Positions 18,671-28,154 of a stretch of DNA of 64,000 nucleotides are shown piece after piece. Every line of letters starts with the position of its first letter. The stretch's first letter is position 1. Position numbers and translations under genes: made by a program. This DNA comes from Sphingopyxis sp. Root154. GTDB lineage: Bacteria > Pseudomonadota > Alphaproteobacteria > Sphingomonadales > Sphingomonadaceae. The stretch is from contig NZ_LMGI01000002.1 of NCBI RefSeq assembly GCF_001427105.1, positions 1,342,650-1,406,649 of the forward strand. Reading direction: 5' to 3'. Under the pieces are notes generated by a model that had not been told where the DNA came from, searched no databases, and saw only the letters and a list, made by a program, of their open reading frames with translations.

Positions 18671-18912
18671 GCGCGCCCTTGCATCCCCCGGTCAAACGAT
18701 CGGTGACGATCGCGGGCCATCCGACCTCGATCAGCCTCGAACCGATGTTCTGGGACGCGCTCGAAGCCGAGGCGGCGCGGCAGACGCTCCCCGTCAACGC
18801 GCTCGTCGCGCGCATCGATGTCGAGCGGATGGAAGCCAACGATCCGCCGAACCTGACCTCGGCGATCCGGCAATGGCTGTGGCGGAGCCGGCCCGGTCAG
18901 ATCGCGCCGTAG
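18667..18912 (+). CDS. ribbon-helix-helix domain protein
   Basis: An 81-residue protein: KRSVTIAGHPTSISLEPMFW provides the beta strand and first helix, and LPVNALVARIDVERM the second helix, of the ribbon-helix-helix group found in alphaproteobacteria (RHH_4 type). Such proteins bind DNA as dimers. The start is TTG 18667 (overlapping the membrane-protein stop) or possibly GTG 18703. Its 3' end overlaps the end of the convergent ATP-grasp gene by 16 bases, so read-through would make antisense RNA to that gene. Confidence 0.75.
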   Translation: MSAPLHPPVKRSVTIAGHPTSISLEPMFWDALEAEAARQTLPVNALVARIDVERMEANDPPNLTSAIRQWLWRSRPGQIAP

Positions 18913-19754
18913 ACCGCCGATCCGAACGCCGCCCCCTTGTCGGGCGCGTGATGCAGGAACAGCGACGGCTCGATCAGTTCGAGTTCCATGATGTGCAGCG
19001 TGCCCACGGCATCGCCGACCATGTCGACGCGCGCGTAAACCGGCGGCGCCGGTGCCGCCGCCAACGCCTGCGCAGCAAGAGCCTGCGCGGCCTCGCTCGC
19101 CTCGCACGCCGTCTCGCGCCCGCCGAACTGCTCCTGCACGCGAAAGTCGCCCGAAGCCGGACGCTTGACGATCGCATGACTGAACTTGCCGGCGAAGAAG
19201 AAGAGCGAATATTCGCCCTCGGTCAGGATGCCAGGCATCAGCGGCTGGACCAGCCGGCGGGCACCCAAAGCATCGGCGGGAATCGGCGCGCCGGATGCGA
19301 TGCGGTGCGTGCCGTCGGCTCCGCCCGAAATGGCGGGCTTGATCACGACTTCATCGGTCAGGAGTTCCGACATTGCTTCGGCAAGGCTCGCATCGTCGAG
19401 CGCATCGACCTCGACCGTCGGCACGACCGCAACGCCCTTTGCGCCGAGTTCGCCGAGATAGGCCTTGTCGCTGTTCCAGCGCAGCACCGGCACCGGGTTG
19501 ACCACCGGCAGCGCTTCGGCCTCAAGCCGGTCGAGCAATGCGTACCAGCCGGAGACGTCGCGCTGATAGCCCCAGGCGAAGAGCGGCAGGATCAGGTCAT
19601 AACCCGACAAATCGCCGGGATCGGTCCAGATACGCTGCTCGACGATCAGCCCGGCTGCGGTCAGCGCCGCCGCCTTGCGGGCAAAGGCGGGCTGCCACTT
19701 CTCATAATAATCGGGCGCCGGAACGAGGATCGCGACGCGGGGCTGGAACGGCAT
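18897..19754 (-). CDS. ATP-grasp domain protein (RimK/glutathione-synthetase-like)
   Basis: A 285-residue ATP-grasp enzyme. VAILVPAPDYYEKW starts the pre-grasp domain, WNSDKAYLGELGAKGVAVVPT leads to the nucleotide fold, EVVIKPAISGGADGTHR is the ATP-binding lysine strand, and YARVDMVGD then LHIMELELIEPSLF carries the metal-binding Asp, Glu and Glu. It resembles the standalone ligases grouped with DcsG. The product is an amide- or peptide-like bond; the substrate is unknown. Its ATG follows the NAD-GDH stop with no gap, so translation is coupled and a glutamate-related substrate is an attractive guess. Confidence 0.85.
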   Translation of the reverse strand: MPFQPRVAILVPAPDYYEKWQPAFARKAAALTAAGLIVEQRIWTDPGDLSGYDLILPLFAWGYQRDVSGWYALLDRLEAEALPVVNPVPVLRWNSDKAYLGELGAKGVAVVPTVEVDALDDASLAEAMSELLTDEVVIKPAISGGADGTHRIASGAPIPADALGARRLVQPLMPGILTEGEYSLFFFAGKFSHAIVKRPASGDFRVQEQFGGRETACEASEAAQALAAQALAAAPAPPVYARVDMVGDAVGTLHIMELELIEPSLFLHHAPDKGAAFGSAVYGAI

Positions 19755-22700
19755 TTACCTTCCCAAGAGCCCGCGCGCCTGCCCCGCGATGTGCGACAGC
19801 ATCGCGCCGTTCGGGGTCGGGATCATCCGCGCGCGGTCGACCGTCGCGCGGAACTGTTCGACACGCGGCGCGTGGTCGGCGAGCCATTTGGTCACCGCCG
19901 CGTCGAGATCGCCCTTCGGCAGCCCTGCGAGGAAAGTCAGCCGCATCTGCTGGAAATCGCGCGCGAGGCTGTTGACCAACAGGCGTTCCCACGGATCGGC
20001 GGGGCTCATATGCGCCGCCAGCGTCTGCGCCCAGTCGAGCCCCAAGGCTTCGCCCAGATGGGTGAAGGCGCTGGTCACCGCGACCTCGTCGTCGCCGCGC
20101 CGTTCGGCAAGGTCGACGATGCCGATCGCGCCGTCGGTCTTGAACAGCCGCACGACCGACGCGGTCAGCGCCTCGGGCGCGCCCGCGTCGAGCAACTGCT
20201 GCGTCAGCATGTCCCATTGATGCTTGACCGACGGGCTGAGCAGGCCGTCGACGCTCGCATTGAGGCGATCGACGCCGGGTTCGAGCCGCGCGACGATCGG
20301 GCCGGGTTGCGACAGTGTCTGCGTCACGCGCAAGAGGTCGGCCATTTGCGAGGTCATCGCCGACGCCGCCTGAGCGAACAGCGACAGGCGGATACTCTCG
20401 TCGATCTTTGCCGTGTCGAGCGCGTCCCAGATCGCGGGCATGTCGAGCAGGCGCTCGACCGCGACGAACGCCGCGGCGATATCGCCGAGCGCGCAGCCTT
20501 CCTCTTCGACGAGTTCGAAGGGATGGACGATGCCCATACGATTAATGATGCGGTTCGCGATCTTCGTCGCGATGATTTCGCGGCGCAGCTGGTGATCGGC
20601 GATCGCCTGCGCAAAATCGCGCTGCATCTCGTCGGGGAAGGCCGCCGCAAGGTCGCTGCCGAGCGCCGGATCGTTCGGCAGGTCGCTATGCTCGATCGCA
20701 TCCTGCAACGCGAGCTTCGAAGTCGACAGCAGCACCGCGAGTTCGGGGCGCGTCAGCCCGCGCCCTTCGGCGGCGCGACGGAGCAGTTCGTCGTTCGCGG
20801 CGAGCCCTTCGACCTTGCGGTCGAGCCGGCCCGATGCCTCGAACGTCTCCATGATCCGGACGAGCGACGGCACCGCCGCCGATCCGCCCTTTTCGGCGAT
20901 CGACAGCGCGAGCGCCTGCAGCCGGTTGTCCTCGAGCACCAGTTCCGAGACATTGTCGGTCATGCGCACGAGCAGCGCGTCGCGGTCGTCCTGACTGAGA
21001 CGCCCTTCGGCCATCTCGCGGTTGAGCGCGATCTTGATATTGACCTCATTATCCGAGCAGTCGACGCCCGCGCTGTTGTCGATGAAGTCGGTGTTGATCC
21101 GCCCGCCTTTCGCCGAGAAAGCGATACGCGCGGCCTGCGTCGTGCCGAGGTTCGCGCCTTCGCCGACCGCCTTCACGCGCAGATCCTCGGCATCGACGCG
21201 CAGCGCGTCGTTCGCGGGATCGCCGACCTCGGCGTTATTCTGGCTCGCGGCCTTCACATAGGTGCCGATGCCGCCGAACCAGAGCAGGTCGACGGGGGCC
21301 TTGAGGATCGCCGAGATCAGCGAGCCGGGGTCGATTTCGGACACCGACAGGCCGAGCAGCGCCTGCACTTCTGCGCTCAGCGGGATGCTCTTCTGGCTGC
21401 GCGGGAAGATGCCGCCGCCCTTCGAGATCAGCTTGGCGTTATAATCGGCCCAAGACGAGCGCGGCAGGTTGAACATCCGCTCGCGTTCCTTCCAGCTCTT
21501 CGCCGGATCGGGATTGGGGTCGAGGAAGATATGGCGGTGGTCGAACGCCGCGGTCAGCTGGATCGCCTTCGACAGCAGCATGCCGTTGCCGAACACGTCG
21601 CCCGACATGTCGCCGCAGCCGGCGACGCGGATCGTGTCGCTCTGCACATCGACGCCCATTTCGGCGAAGTGGCGCTGGACCGAAAGCCACGCGCCCTTGG
21701 CGGTGATGCCCATCGCCTTGTGGTCATAACCCTTCGACCCGCCGCTCGCGAACGCATCGCCGAGCCAGAAGTCGCGTTCCATCGCGAGCCCATTGGCGAC
21801 GTCGGAGAAGGTCGCGGTGCCCTTGTCGGCCGCGACGACGAAATAGGGATCGTCGCCGTCATGGATCACGACGCCCTTCGGATGCACGACCTTGCCCGCG
21901 ACCAGATTGTCGGTGATCGACAGCAAAGAGCGGATGAAGATGCGGTAGCATTCGGTGCCCTCGGCGAACCACGCATCGCGGTCGAGCGACACGTCGGGCA
22001 GCGCCTTGGGATAAAAGCCGCCCTTCGCGCCCGTCGGCACGATCACGGCGTTCTTGACGCGCTGCGCCTTCATCAGCCCGAGGATTTCGGTGCGGAAGTC
22101 GTCGCGGCGGTCGGACCAGCGGAGGCCCCCGCGCGCGACCGGACCGGCGCGGAGGTGAATGCCCTCGACGCGCGGCGAATAGACCCACACTTCGCGCCAC
22201 GGCAGCGGCTTCGGCAGGCCGGGGACTTGCGCGCTGTCGATCTTGAATGCGAGCGCTTCCTCCGCGGCGGGCGCAAAGGCGTTGGTGCGCAGCGTCGCGC
22301 TGATCACCGCATGGAAGAGGCGGAGGATGCGATCCTCGTCTATCGACTTGATGTCGGCAAAGCCCGCCATGATGTCGGCTTCGAGTGCATCGGCACGCTT
22401 CGCATCGCGCGTTTTCGGATCGTGGAGCGCCGCGAAACGCTCGATCAATGCGGCGGTCAGCGCGGGCGCGTGGCGCAACGCGCTGACGACCGTGTCCATG
22501 CCGTAAGCCGAGCCGCCCTGACGCAAATAGCGGAACCAGGCGCGCAGCCACACGATCGCGCGCGGGTCGGTCTGGTTGGTGAGTACGAGTTCGTTAAACG
22601 CGTCATTTTCGGCGCGCCCGTCGAGCACCGCCGCGATCGCACCCTCGATCACTTCGGCGTAGGGAAGCAGCGCGAGTTCGTCGACATTGGCGGGCAACCG

Positions 22701-24467
22701 CAACGTGAAATCGTGGATCACGATCGCCTGCTCGTCTTCGCCCTCGGTGCCGGGGGCGCGGCTCTGCAGAGCGGTCGGGATTTCCTCGAGCACCTCGAAG
22801 CCGAAATGTTCGAGCGCGGGGACCACCGCGGACAGCGCGAGAGGGCCGGCCGCGCTATAAACCTTGAGCCGCAGCCGGTCGTCGCCGTCGAGGCTCTTGC
22901 GCGCAAGGCGCACGCTGCGCGGGTTCGCGGCGTCGAGATCGCGCAGGCGCAGGATATCGCGCGCGGCTTCCTCGGGATTATAGAGGTTACGGTAATTGGG
23001 CGGGAAGGTCGGCGCGAAACGCGAAGCAAGCGCCGCCGCGCGGCCCGGGTCGCCGCGCTTCGCCAGCGCCGCCTCGACCTCGGGCTGCCAGCCGCGCACC
23101 ATCTGTTCGAGCTGCGCGTTGAGCGCCTCGGTATCGGGCACGACGCCGCCGCTGCGCAGGTCGAGCGTGTAGCGGAGGAGCGCCGCGCCGCCGTCTTCGA
23201 GCACCATCGTCCAGCCGATCACGCCTGCCTTCGCTTCGCGCACCAGCAGCGATTCGACCGCAAGGCGGCGGCCGGTCGAAACCTCGTCGCGCGGCAACCA
23301 GACGAAAGCGAACAGGTGGCGGCCCAGCGCGCTCTGCACCGTCACCACCTTCGGCCGCGGCCGGTCGGTGATCGACATCGAAGTCAGCACCAGCTCTTCG
23401 AGCGAAGCGGCGTCGAACGCGATCAGCAGGTCATGCGGCAGCGCGGTCAGCGCATGCGCGAGCGCCTTGCCCGCGTGACCCGTGGGGTCGAAACCGAATT
23501 TCGCCATCAAGGCTTCGAGCTGCGCGCGCAGCACGGGCACCTTCGCCGGCGGCGCCGACAGCGCGGCACTGGTCCACAGGCCCGCATGGATCGACAGGCG
23601 TTCGACCTTCTTGCCCTTCACTTCGGGCACGATGACGAGGTCGAGCAGCACGCGGCGATGCACCGCCGACAGCCGGTTCGACTTGATCAGCAGCGGCGCA
23701 TGGCCCCCCTTGTCGAACCAGGCAAAGGCCGCTTCAAGCGCGGCGGGCGACAGCAGCTGGCTTTCGCCGCTCTCGCTGATCCCCAGCGAGTCCTGAACCT
23801 TGCCGTCGCGGGTGCGCCATTCATGGCCAAGCTGGGTCATCGCCCCACCCTCGAACCAGCGCAGCAGCTCAGCGGCTTCGCCCTCGACGCGCATCGCGGC
23901 GTCGGCGAGCATCGCGGCGCGCATCGCCCGCCAGTCGCGTACCGCGGCGCGGACATCGCGCAGCGCCGCTTCGAGCCCGTCGAGCAGGCGGCGGCGCGCA
24001 CGCGCGTCGCCGCGCTCGAGCTCGATATAGATGACCGACTCGCGGGTTCCGCCCTCGCCCGCTTCCTGCAGATGCCCCTTGGCATCGCGCTTCACCGCGA
24101 CGACGGGGTGCAGGATGCGGTGGACGGCGAGCCCCTGCGCGGCAACCGCCTGCGAGGTCGAATCGACGAGGAAGGGCATGTCGTCGTTGATGATGACCAG
24201 CCGCATCCGGCGGTCGGTGCCGTCGGCGGCGATCGGTTCGAGCAGCAGCGACGGGGTCGCTTCGGCGCGATCGAGCGCGGCGCGCGCGGCGAACTGGCTC
24301 GCGTCGGCGAGCGCCGCCTTGTCCATATCGTCGCCCTCGCCCGGCAGCGCGCTGCCACGCAGCGCCGCCAGATAGGCGGCGGCGATTTTCGAAGGAATTT
24401 TGGCGGTGGAGGTGGTGGTGTCCGTTTCCGGCGTGTCGGACAAATTCTGAGACATAAAGTGCAGCAT
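19755..24467 (-). CDS. NAD-dependent glutamate dehydrogenase, large (180-kDa) type
   Basis: A 1570-residue enzyme of the large NAD-GDH class, oxidising glutamate to 2-oxoglutarate and ammonia. The N-terminal ~700 residues hold ACT-like regulatory segments (INDDMPFLVDSTSQAVAAQG); the central catalytic part has GGLRWSDRRDDFRTEILGLM and VPTGAKGGFYPK; then VAGCGDMSGDVFGNGMLLS, followed by a helical C-terminal tail. The length is usual for the class. The start is ATG 24467, with a second ATG twelve bases downstream (MSQNLSDT) equally possible. It heads a unit with the ATP-grasp gene. A huge open frame on the opposite strand is a composition artefact. Confidence 0.95.
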   Translation of the reverse strand: MLHFMSQNLSDTPETDTTTSTAKIPSKIAAAYLAALRGSALPGEGDDMDKAALADASQFAARAALDRAEATPSLLLEPIAADGTDRRMRLVIINDDMPFLVDSTSQAVAAQGLAVHRILHPVVAVKRDAKGHLQEAGEGGTRESVIYIELERGDARARRRLLDGLEAALRDVRAAVRDWRAMRAAMLADAAMRVEGEAAELLRWFEGGAMTQLGHEWRTRDGKVQDSLGISESGESQLLSPAALEAAFAWFDKGGHAPLLIKSNRLSAVHRRVLLDLVIVPEVKGKKVERLSIHAGLWTSAALSAPPAKVPVLRAQLEALMAKFGFDPTGHAGKALAHALTALPHDLLIAFDAASLEELVLTSMSITDRPRPKVVTVQSALGRHLFAFVWLPRDEVSTGRRLAVESLLVREAKAGVIGWTMVLEDGGAALLRYTLDLRSGGVVPDTEALNAQLEQMVRGWQPEVEAALAKRGDPGRAAALASRFAPTFPPNYRNLYNPEEAARDILRLRDLDAANPRSVRLARKSLDGDDRLRLKVYSAAGPLALSAVVPALEHFGFEVLEEIPTALQSRAPGTEGEDEQAIVIHDFTLRLPANVDELALLPYAEVIEGAIAAVLDGRAENDAFNELVLTNQTDPRAIVWLRAWFRYLRQGGSAYGMDTVVSALRHAPALTAALIERFAALHDPKTRDAKRADALEADIMAGFADIKSIDEDRILRLFHAVISATLRTNAFAPAAEEALAFKIDSAQVPGLPKPLPWREVWVYSPRVEGIHLRAGPVARGGLRWSDRRDDFRTEILGLMKAQRVKNAVIVPTGAKGGFYPKALPDVSLDRDAWFAEGTECYRIFIRSLLSITDNLVAGKVVHPKGVVIHDGDDPYFVVAADKGTATFSDVANGLAMERDFWLGDAFASGGSKGYDHKAMGITAKGAWLSVQRHFAEMGVDVQSDTIRVAGCGDMSGDVFGNGMLLSKAIQLTAAFDHRHIFLDPNPDPAKSWKERERMFNLPRSSWADYNAKLISKGGGIFPRSQKSIPLSAEVQALLGLSVSEIDPGSLISAILKAPVDLLWFGGIGTYVKAASQNNAEVGDPANDALRVDAEDLRVKAVGEGANLGTTQAARIAFSAKGGRINTDFIDNSAGVDCSDNEVNIKIALNREMAEGRLSQDDRDALLVRMTDNVSELVLEDNRLQALALSIAEKGGSAAVPSLVRIMETFEASGRLDRKVEGLAANDELLRRAAEGRGLTRPELAVLLSTSKLALQDAIEHSDLPNDPALGSDLAAAFPDEMQRDFAQAIADHQLRREIIATKIANRIINRMGIVHPFELVEEEGCALGDIAAAFVAVERLLDMPAIWDALDTAKIDESIRLSLFAQAASAMTSQMADLLRVTQTLSQPGPIVARLEPGVDRLNASVDGLLSPSVKHQWDMLTQQLLDAGAPEALTASVVRLFKTDGAIGIVDLAERRGDDEVAVTSAFTHLGEALGLDWAQTLAAHMSPADPWERLLVNSLARDFQQMRLTFLAGLPKGDLDAAVTKWLADHAPRVEQFRATVDRARMIPTPNGAMLSHIAGQARGLLGR

Positions 24468-24632
24468 CCCGAACCAAAGAGGGGGATCCCAGCCGACGAT
24501 CGGCGGGGGCCCGTTCGCTGCCGCCCCCTATGCGCCTCAGCGGCGCGCGGCTCAAGACCTCGTTCGCGCGCCCACGTAAAATAATTTCAATTTTCGGATT
24601 TTCTGTTGCGTGAACGCTCTCAGCCGGCTTGC

Positions 24633-25979
24633 TCAGGCACCGGGCGTGATCGGAACCGCCTTCTTCGCCAGCTTCGCTACCAGCGCGGTATCGTCGGCCG
24701 CCTTGGCGACGATACCTATGTGCCCGCCCGGCATCGCGCGCGCGATCAGCACGACGAATTCGGCGCCGCCGGCGTCATGCTCGAGGATGAGCGCCGGATG
24801 CGCGCGGCGCAATGCATCGAGGGTCTCGTCGGGACGTTCGGTGGCGTCGGCCGGCTTGCGGCGCGCGCGCGTGTCCTTGACCAGCCCCTTGAGCCCGCCC
24901 GGATAGCGGTCGAGATAGGCCCCGAGCTCGCCGCGTCCCACACCTTCGTCTTTGGCGTGGCCGAGCACGCAGGCATATTCGGCAAGCCGCGTCTTGTCAT
25001 AGGTCGCGCCGAAAACCAGCTTCACGACCGGGGTCATCGGCGCGCGCTCCTGCATCGCCAGCCCCGCGTCGTCGAGCAGCGCGGCAAAGGCATCGGGCTG
25101 CTCCTCGGCGGCGAGCGCGAAATCCCACGCCTTGCCGACCGCCTGATAGAGCGCACCGCGACTCCGGCTGTCCGCGGCGATCGCGCGCTCGGCGGTTTCG
25201 CGCGCGAGCGCGAGCCAGTCGGCGAGTTCGGCATCCTGCCCCGGATCGACCGACACCTCGTCCTCGTCCGCACCGACCTCGGCATCCAGCAAGAGCTCAT
25301 CATCCTTGCCCAGCCCGGCAAAACCCGGGGTCGCATCGACAGCGACATCGTCGTCGAGATGCTCCGAGTCGGGACCATCGGCCCACACGGGCACCGGCGC
25401 GGTCAGCGGCGCGGCACTGCGCAGCGCCTGTTCGACCGAGAGCAGCAGTTCTTCGGCCTGGTCGGCAGGAACGGCTTTCTTCCAGTTGATCACACCCATG
25501 ATGAAATCGATCGTGTCGTCGTCGGACGAAAAGGGCAGCAGGATGCCGCGGTACATGATCGTCGTACCGCGATCGTTGACGAACTCCGCCTCGAAGCCGA
25601 TCGGCGCGCGGTTGGCGATGATCTGGAGATAATGGTCGGTGAGGCGCGACAGCAAGGATCGGCCCGGGATCTGGCTGATATAATGGACGTCCTCGTCGAT
25701 CTGCGATTCTTCGCGCAGCGTGTCGCCGAGGAAGGCGAGCCCGGGGTTTTCGACGCCCGCGGTGAAATCGAGCAGCACCGAATGCGAGCCGAAATCGGCG
25801 CCGTCGAGATCGAGGTCCTCGACCGACGGATAAGCGCGGTCGGCGAGCAGCGAGGCCCAGTAATTATAGGCTCGAACCTGCATTCGCCGTTCGTCGACGC
25901 CGACGGATGCGGGCGCATCGATCGCCCCATCCTCCTGGTCGTGGCTGCCCGAAAGCAGTCCGCGCATGCTGTCCATCAT
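24633..25979 (-). CDS. PAS_5-domain protein, long acidic form
   Basis: A 448-residue soluble protein. Residues 35-170 match the alphaproteobacterial PAS_5 family (RAYNYWASLLADRAYPSVED, FLGDTLREESQIDEDVHYIS, IMGVINWKKA). A very acidic middle (DDDVAVDATPGFAGLGKDDE and VGADEDEVSVDPGQDAELAD) leads to a helical C-terminal half. PAS_5 proteins are usually shorter; the extra ~250 residues have no domain I recognise. It may be a sensor or adaptor. It lies just upstream of the NAD-GDH gene on the same strand, with 165 bp between. Confidence 0.75.
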   Translation of the reverse strand: MMDSMRGLLSGSHDQEDGAIDAPASVGVDERRMQVRAYNYWASLLADRAYPSVEDLDLDGADFGSHSVLLDFTAGVENPGLAFLGDTLREESQIDEDVHYISQIPGRSLLSRLTDHYLQIIANRAPIGFEAEFVNDRGTTIMYRGILLPFSSDDDTIDFIMGVINWKKAVPADQAEELLLSVEQALRSAAPLTAPVPVWADGPDSEHLDDDVAVDATPGFAGLGKDDELLLDAEVGADEDEVSVDPGQDAELADWLALARETAERAIAADSRSRGALYQAVGKAWDFALAAEEQPDAFAALLDDAGLAMQERAPMTPVVKLVFGATYDKTRLAEYACVLGHAKDEGVGRGELGAYLDRYPGGLKGLVKDTRARRKPADATERPDETLDALRRAHPALILEHDAGGAEFVVLIARAMPGGHIGIVAKAADDTALVAKLAKKAVPITPGA

Positions 25980-26349
25980 TTGTCCCCAGTCGCAAACATC
26001 GGTAAATCTTATGCACCGGGACTGGTAAAAGCGGCGTAAACGATGGCCGCGGTGACCCGAAGCCTGCGGACCGCCCCTATATCCTCCATTTCCTCCCGCC
26101 CACTTTAGCCGCCAGCGCGCGCCGCAAAGCGCCAGCGCGATTGTCCGGCAAAAAAGCGGATCGAAATGCGATTTCGCCCTGAAATTCTATCATCATGCAT
26201 GGATTGGATATCAAAAATCCCCATGCTATAAATCTTTCTAAGAACGATATATGTTCTATTTCATAATCTTAACTTACATATTCATTTGTCCGATCTTCCG
26301 CACCATATGCCCCTTGCATGGCATGAGATGCCTTCTGTTGGAGTCGGAT
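25980..26349. other. 370-bp intergenic region with an AT-rich core
   Basis: This separates the divergent PAS_5 and DUF983 genes. From about 26165 to 26300 the composition turns clearly AT-rich for this genome (for example TTTCATAATCTTAAC at 26258-26272). Promoters for both genes are likely here. No gene or strong hairpin is visible; an upstream frame fused to DUF983 lacks a ribosome binding site. Confidence 0.6.
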
Positions 26350-26790
26350 ATGACGAACGGTGATGTTCGCAACGAAAAGCTGCGCTGGATCCTGTGGGCG
26401 GGATGGCACGGGAAATGCCCCGAATGCGGCAAGGGACATATGTTCCGCTCGTGGCTGAAGCTCGCCGATCGCTGCGAGAATTGCGGGCTCGATTTCAGCT
26501 TTGCCGCGCCCGACGACGGCCCCGCCTTCTTCTCGCAGTGCATCGTCGCGTTTCCGCTGACCTTTGTGATCGTGTGGCTGCAGATCGCCTACAGCCCGCC
26601 GCTGTGGGTCCATCTGGTCTTCTCGATCCCGATCATGGTCATCGGCTGTGTGCTGCCGCTGCGCCCGATCAAGGGCTGGCTGGTCGCCTCGCAATATGTG
26701 AACAAGGCGCAGGAATCGGGGACCGAGCATCTGTGGGCGAAGCTGAATGCGCGCGAAAAACACGAAGCGGACGAACGGCGTGGCGGGTGA
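26350..26790 (+). CDS. DUF983 zinc-ribbon membrane protein
   Basis: A 146-residue DUF983 protein. An N-terminal zinc ribbon (Cys23-x2-Cys26 in GKCPECGKGHMF and Cys42-x2-Cys45 in RCENCGLDF) precedes two membrane segments (FPLTFVIVWLQIAY and FSIPIMVIGCVLPL), as in the family. The role is unknown. The open frame extends upstream, but MTNGDVRNEK at ATG 26350 is the expected start; GAGTCGG is a weak ribosome site. Its end overlaps the start of the MocR-type gene. Confidence 0.85.
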   Translation: MTNGDVRNEKLRWILWAGWHGKCPECGKGHMFRSWLKLADRCENCGLDFSFAAPDDGPAFFSQCIVAFPLTFVIVWLQIAYSPPLWVHLVFSIPIMVIGCVLPLRPIKGWLVASQYVNKAQESGTEHLWAKLNAREKHEADERRGG

Positions 26791-28147
26791 CGCATGGCTC
26801 CCCGACATCGCGGGTACGGCAGGGCCCAAATATAAGGCGGTGACCGCCGCGATATCGGCGGCGGTCGCGCGCGGCGAGCTTCGCCACGGTGATCGCCTGC
26901 CGCCGCAGCGCGACCTCGCCGCAAAACTCGGCATCGATCTCACGACGGTGACCAAAGCTTATGACCTTGCGCGGCAGCGCGGGCTGATCGTCGCGCGCGG
27001 GCGCGCGGGCAGCTTTATCAGCGAGGATGTGCGTACCGGCGAGGTGGCGACTGCAGCGCAGAGCGACATCGCGATGAACAGCCCGCCGATCCCTATCGAA
27101 AGCCGTTTGACCGATGCAATGGCGTCGGCGCTGGGCACGCTGGGGCGCGCCGGGCTTGCCCGGCTGCACTATCAGCGGCCGGGCGGCGCCGCGGCGGACC
27201 GTGAAAGCGGCGCCGAACTGCTTGGCCGCACCGGCCTGTCGTCTTCGGTCGAACAGATCGCCGTCACCGCCGGCGGACAAAATGGGCTGCACGCGGTTGC
27301 ATCGGCGATCCTCAAGCCCGGTGACCGCGTTGCGTGCGGGCGCTTCGTCTATCCCGGTTTCGCCGCGATTGCGCGGCGCATGGGGGTCACGCTCGTCCCG
27401 CTCGCCGAAATGACCGCCGACGCCTTGGAGGCGGCGCACGCCGCCGCCCCGCTGCGCGCGCTCTACATCGTTTCGACCAACGACAATCCAACCACCGCGA
27501 CGATTGAGGTCGGGGAAAGGCGCGCCATTGCCGCATGGGCTGAGGATGCGGGCGTCCAGATCGTCGAGGACGACGCCTATGGCCTGCTCCCCGACGCGCC
27601 GATCCCCGCTATCGCGAGCTTCGCGCCCGCGATCAGCTGGTATGTCATGAGCATGGCCAAAATCGTTTCGCCCGCGCTGCGCGTCGGTTTTGTCCGCGCG
27701 CCGGGCGTGGCCGAGGCCATGCAAATCGCGGCGTGCCAGCATGAAAGCGCTGTGATGGCGCCGCCGCTCAACGTCGCGATGATCTCGCTATGGCTGGCCG
27801 ACGGAACGCTCGACGCGCTGATCGATGCGGTGCGCAAGGAGGCGAGCTGGCGACAGCGGCTGGCGCACAGCGTGCTCGGCGACGGGCGTCATGCCGCGCA
27901 TCCGCAAGGCTATCACCTCTGGCTGCCGCTGGCGGGCGACAGCCAGCCCGACACGCTCGCCGCCGCGCTCGCGCTCGACGGGCTCTCGGCGGTGCAATCG
28001 GACCGGTTCGCGGTTGGGGCGGACGCGCCCAGGGCGATGCGCATCTCGCTCGGCGGCACGATCGACCGCCGCGGGCTTTCGCGGGCGCTGCACCGGCTCG
28101 CGGCGCAGCTATGGACGCCCGGCGGCGCGGCGAGCCATATCGTCTGA
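26747..28147 (+). CDS. MocR-type regulator: GntR HTH fused to aminotransferase fold
   Basis: A 466-residue protein. The winged helix at about 25-95 (LPPQRDLAAKLGIDLTTVTK) is of the GntR class; the rest is a fold-type I PLP domain with the PLP lysine at Lys305 (MSMAKIVSPALRVGF) and the Asp/Tyr pair EDDAYGL. MocR regulators use PLP bound by the aminotransferase-like domain to sense amino-acid or vitamin compounds. The overlap with DUF983 is 44 bases from ATG 26747, or 11 bases from GTG 26780 (VAGDAW); I cannot decide between them. It converges on the efflux OMF gene seven bases away. Confidence 0.88.
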   Translation: MRAKNTKRTNGVAGDAWLPDIAGTAGPKYKAVTAAISAAVARGELRHGDRLPPQRDLAAKLGIDLTTVTKAYDLARQRGLIVARGRAGSFISEDVRTGEVATAAQSDIAMNSPPIPIESRLTDAMASALGTLGRAGLARLHYQRPGGAAADRESGAELLGRTGLSSSVEQIAVTAGGQNGLHAVASAILKPGDRVACGRFVYPGFAAIARRMGVTLVPLAEMTADALEAAHAAAPLRALYIVSTNDNPTTATIEVGERRAIAAWAEDAGVQIVEDDAYGLLPDAPIPAIASFAPAISWYVMSMAKIVSPALRVGFVRAPGVAEAMQIAACQHESAVMAPPLNVAMISLWLADGTLDALIDAVRKEASWRQRLAHSVLGDGRHAAHPQGYHLWLPLAGDSQPDTLAAALALDGLSAVQSDRFAVGADAPRAMRISLGGTIDRRGLSRALHRLAAQLWTPGGAASHIV

Positions 28148-28154
28148 CGCGGCC

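Noticed and set aside
18873..24584. A 1903-codon open frame on the plus strand
   Set aside because: It is antisense to the NAD-GDH gene in high-GC DNA, is full of Arg/His/Gln as shadow frames are, and lacks any family motif.
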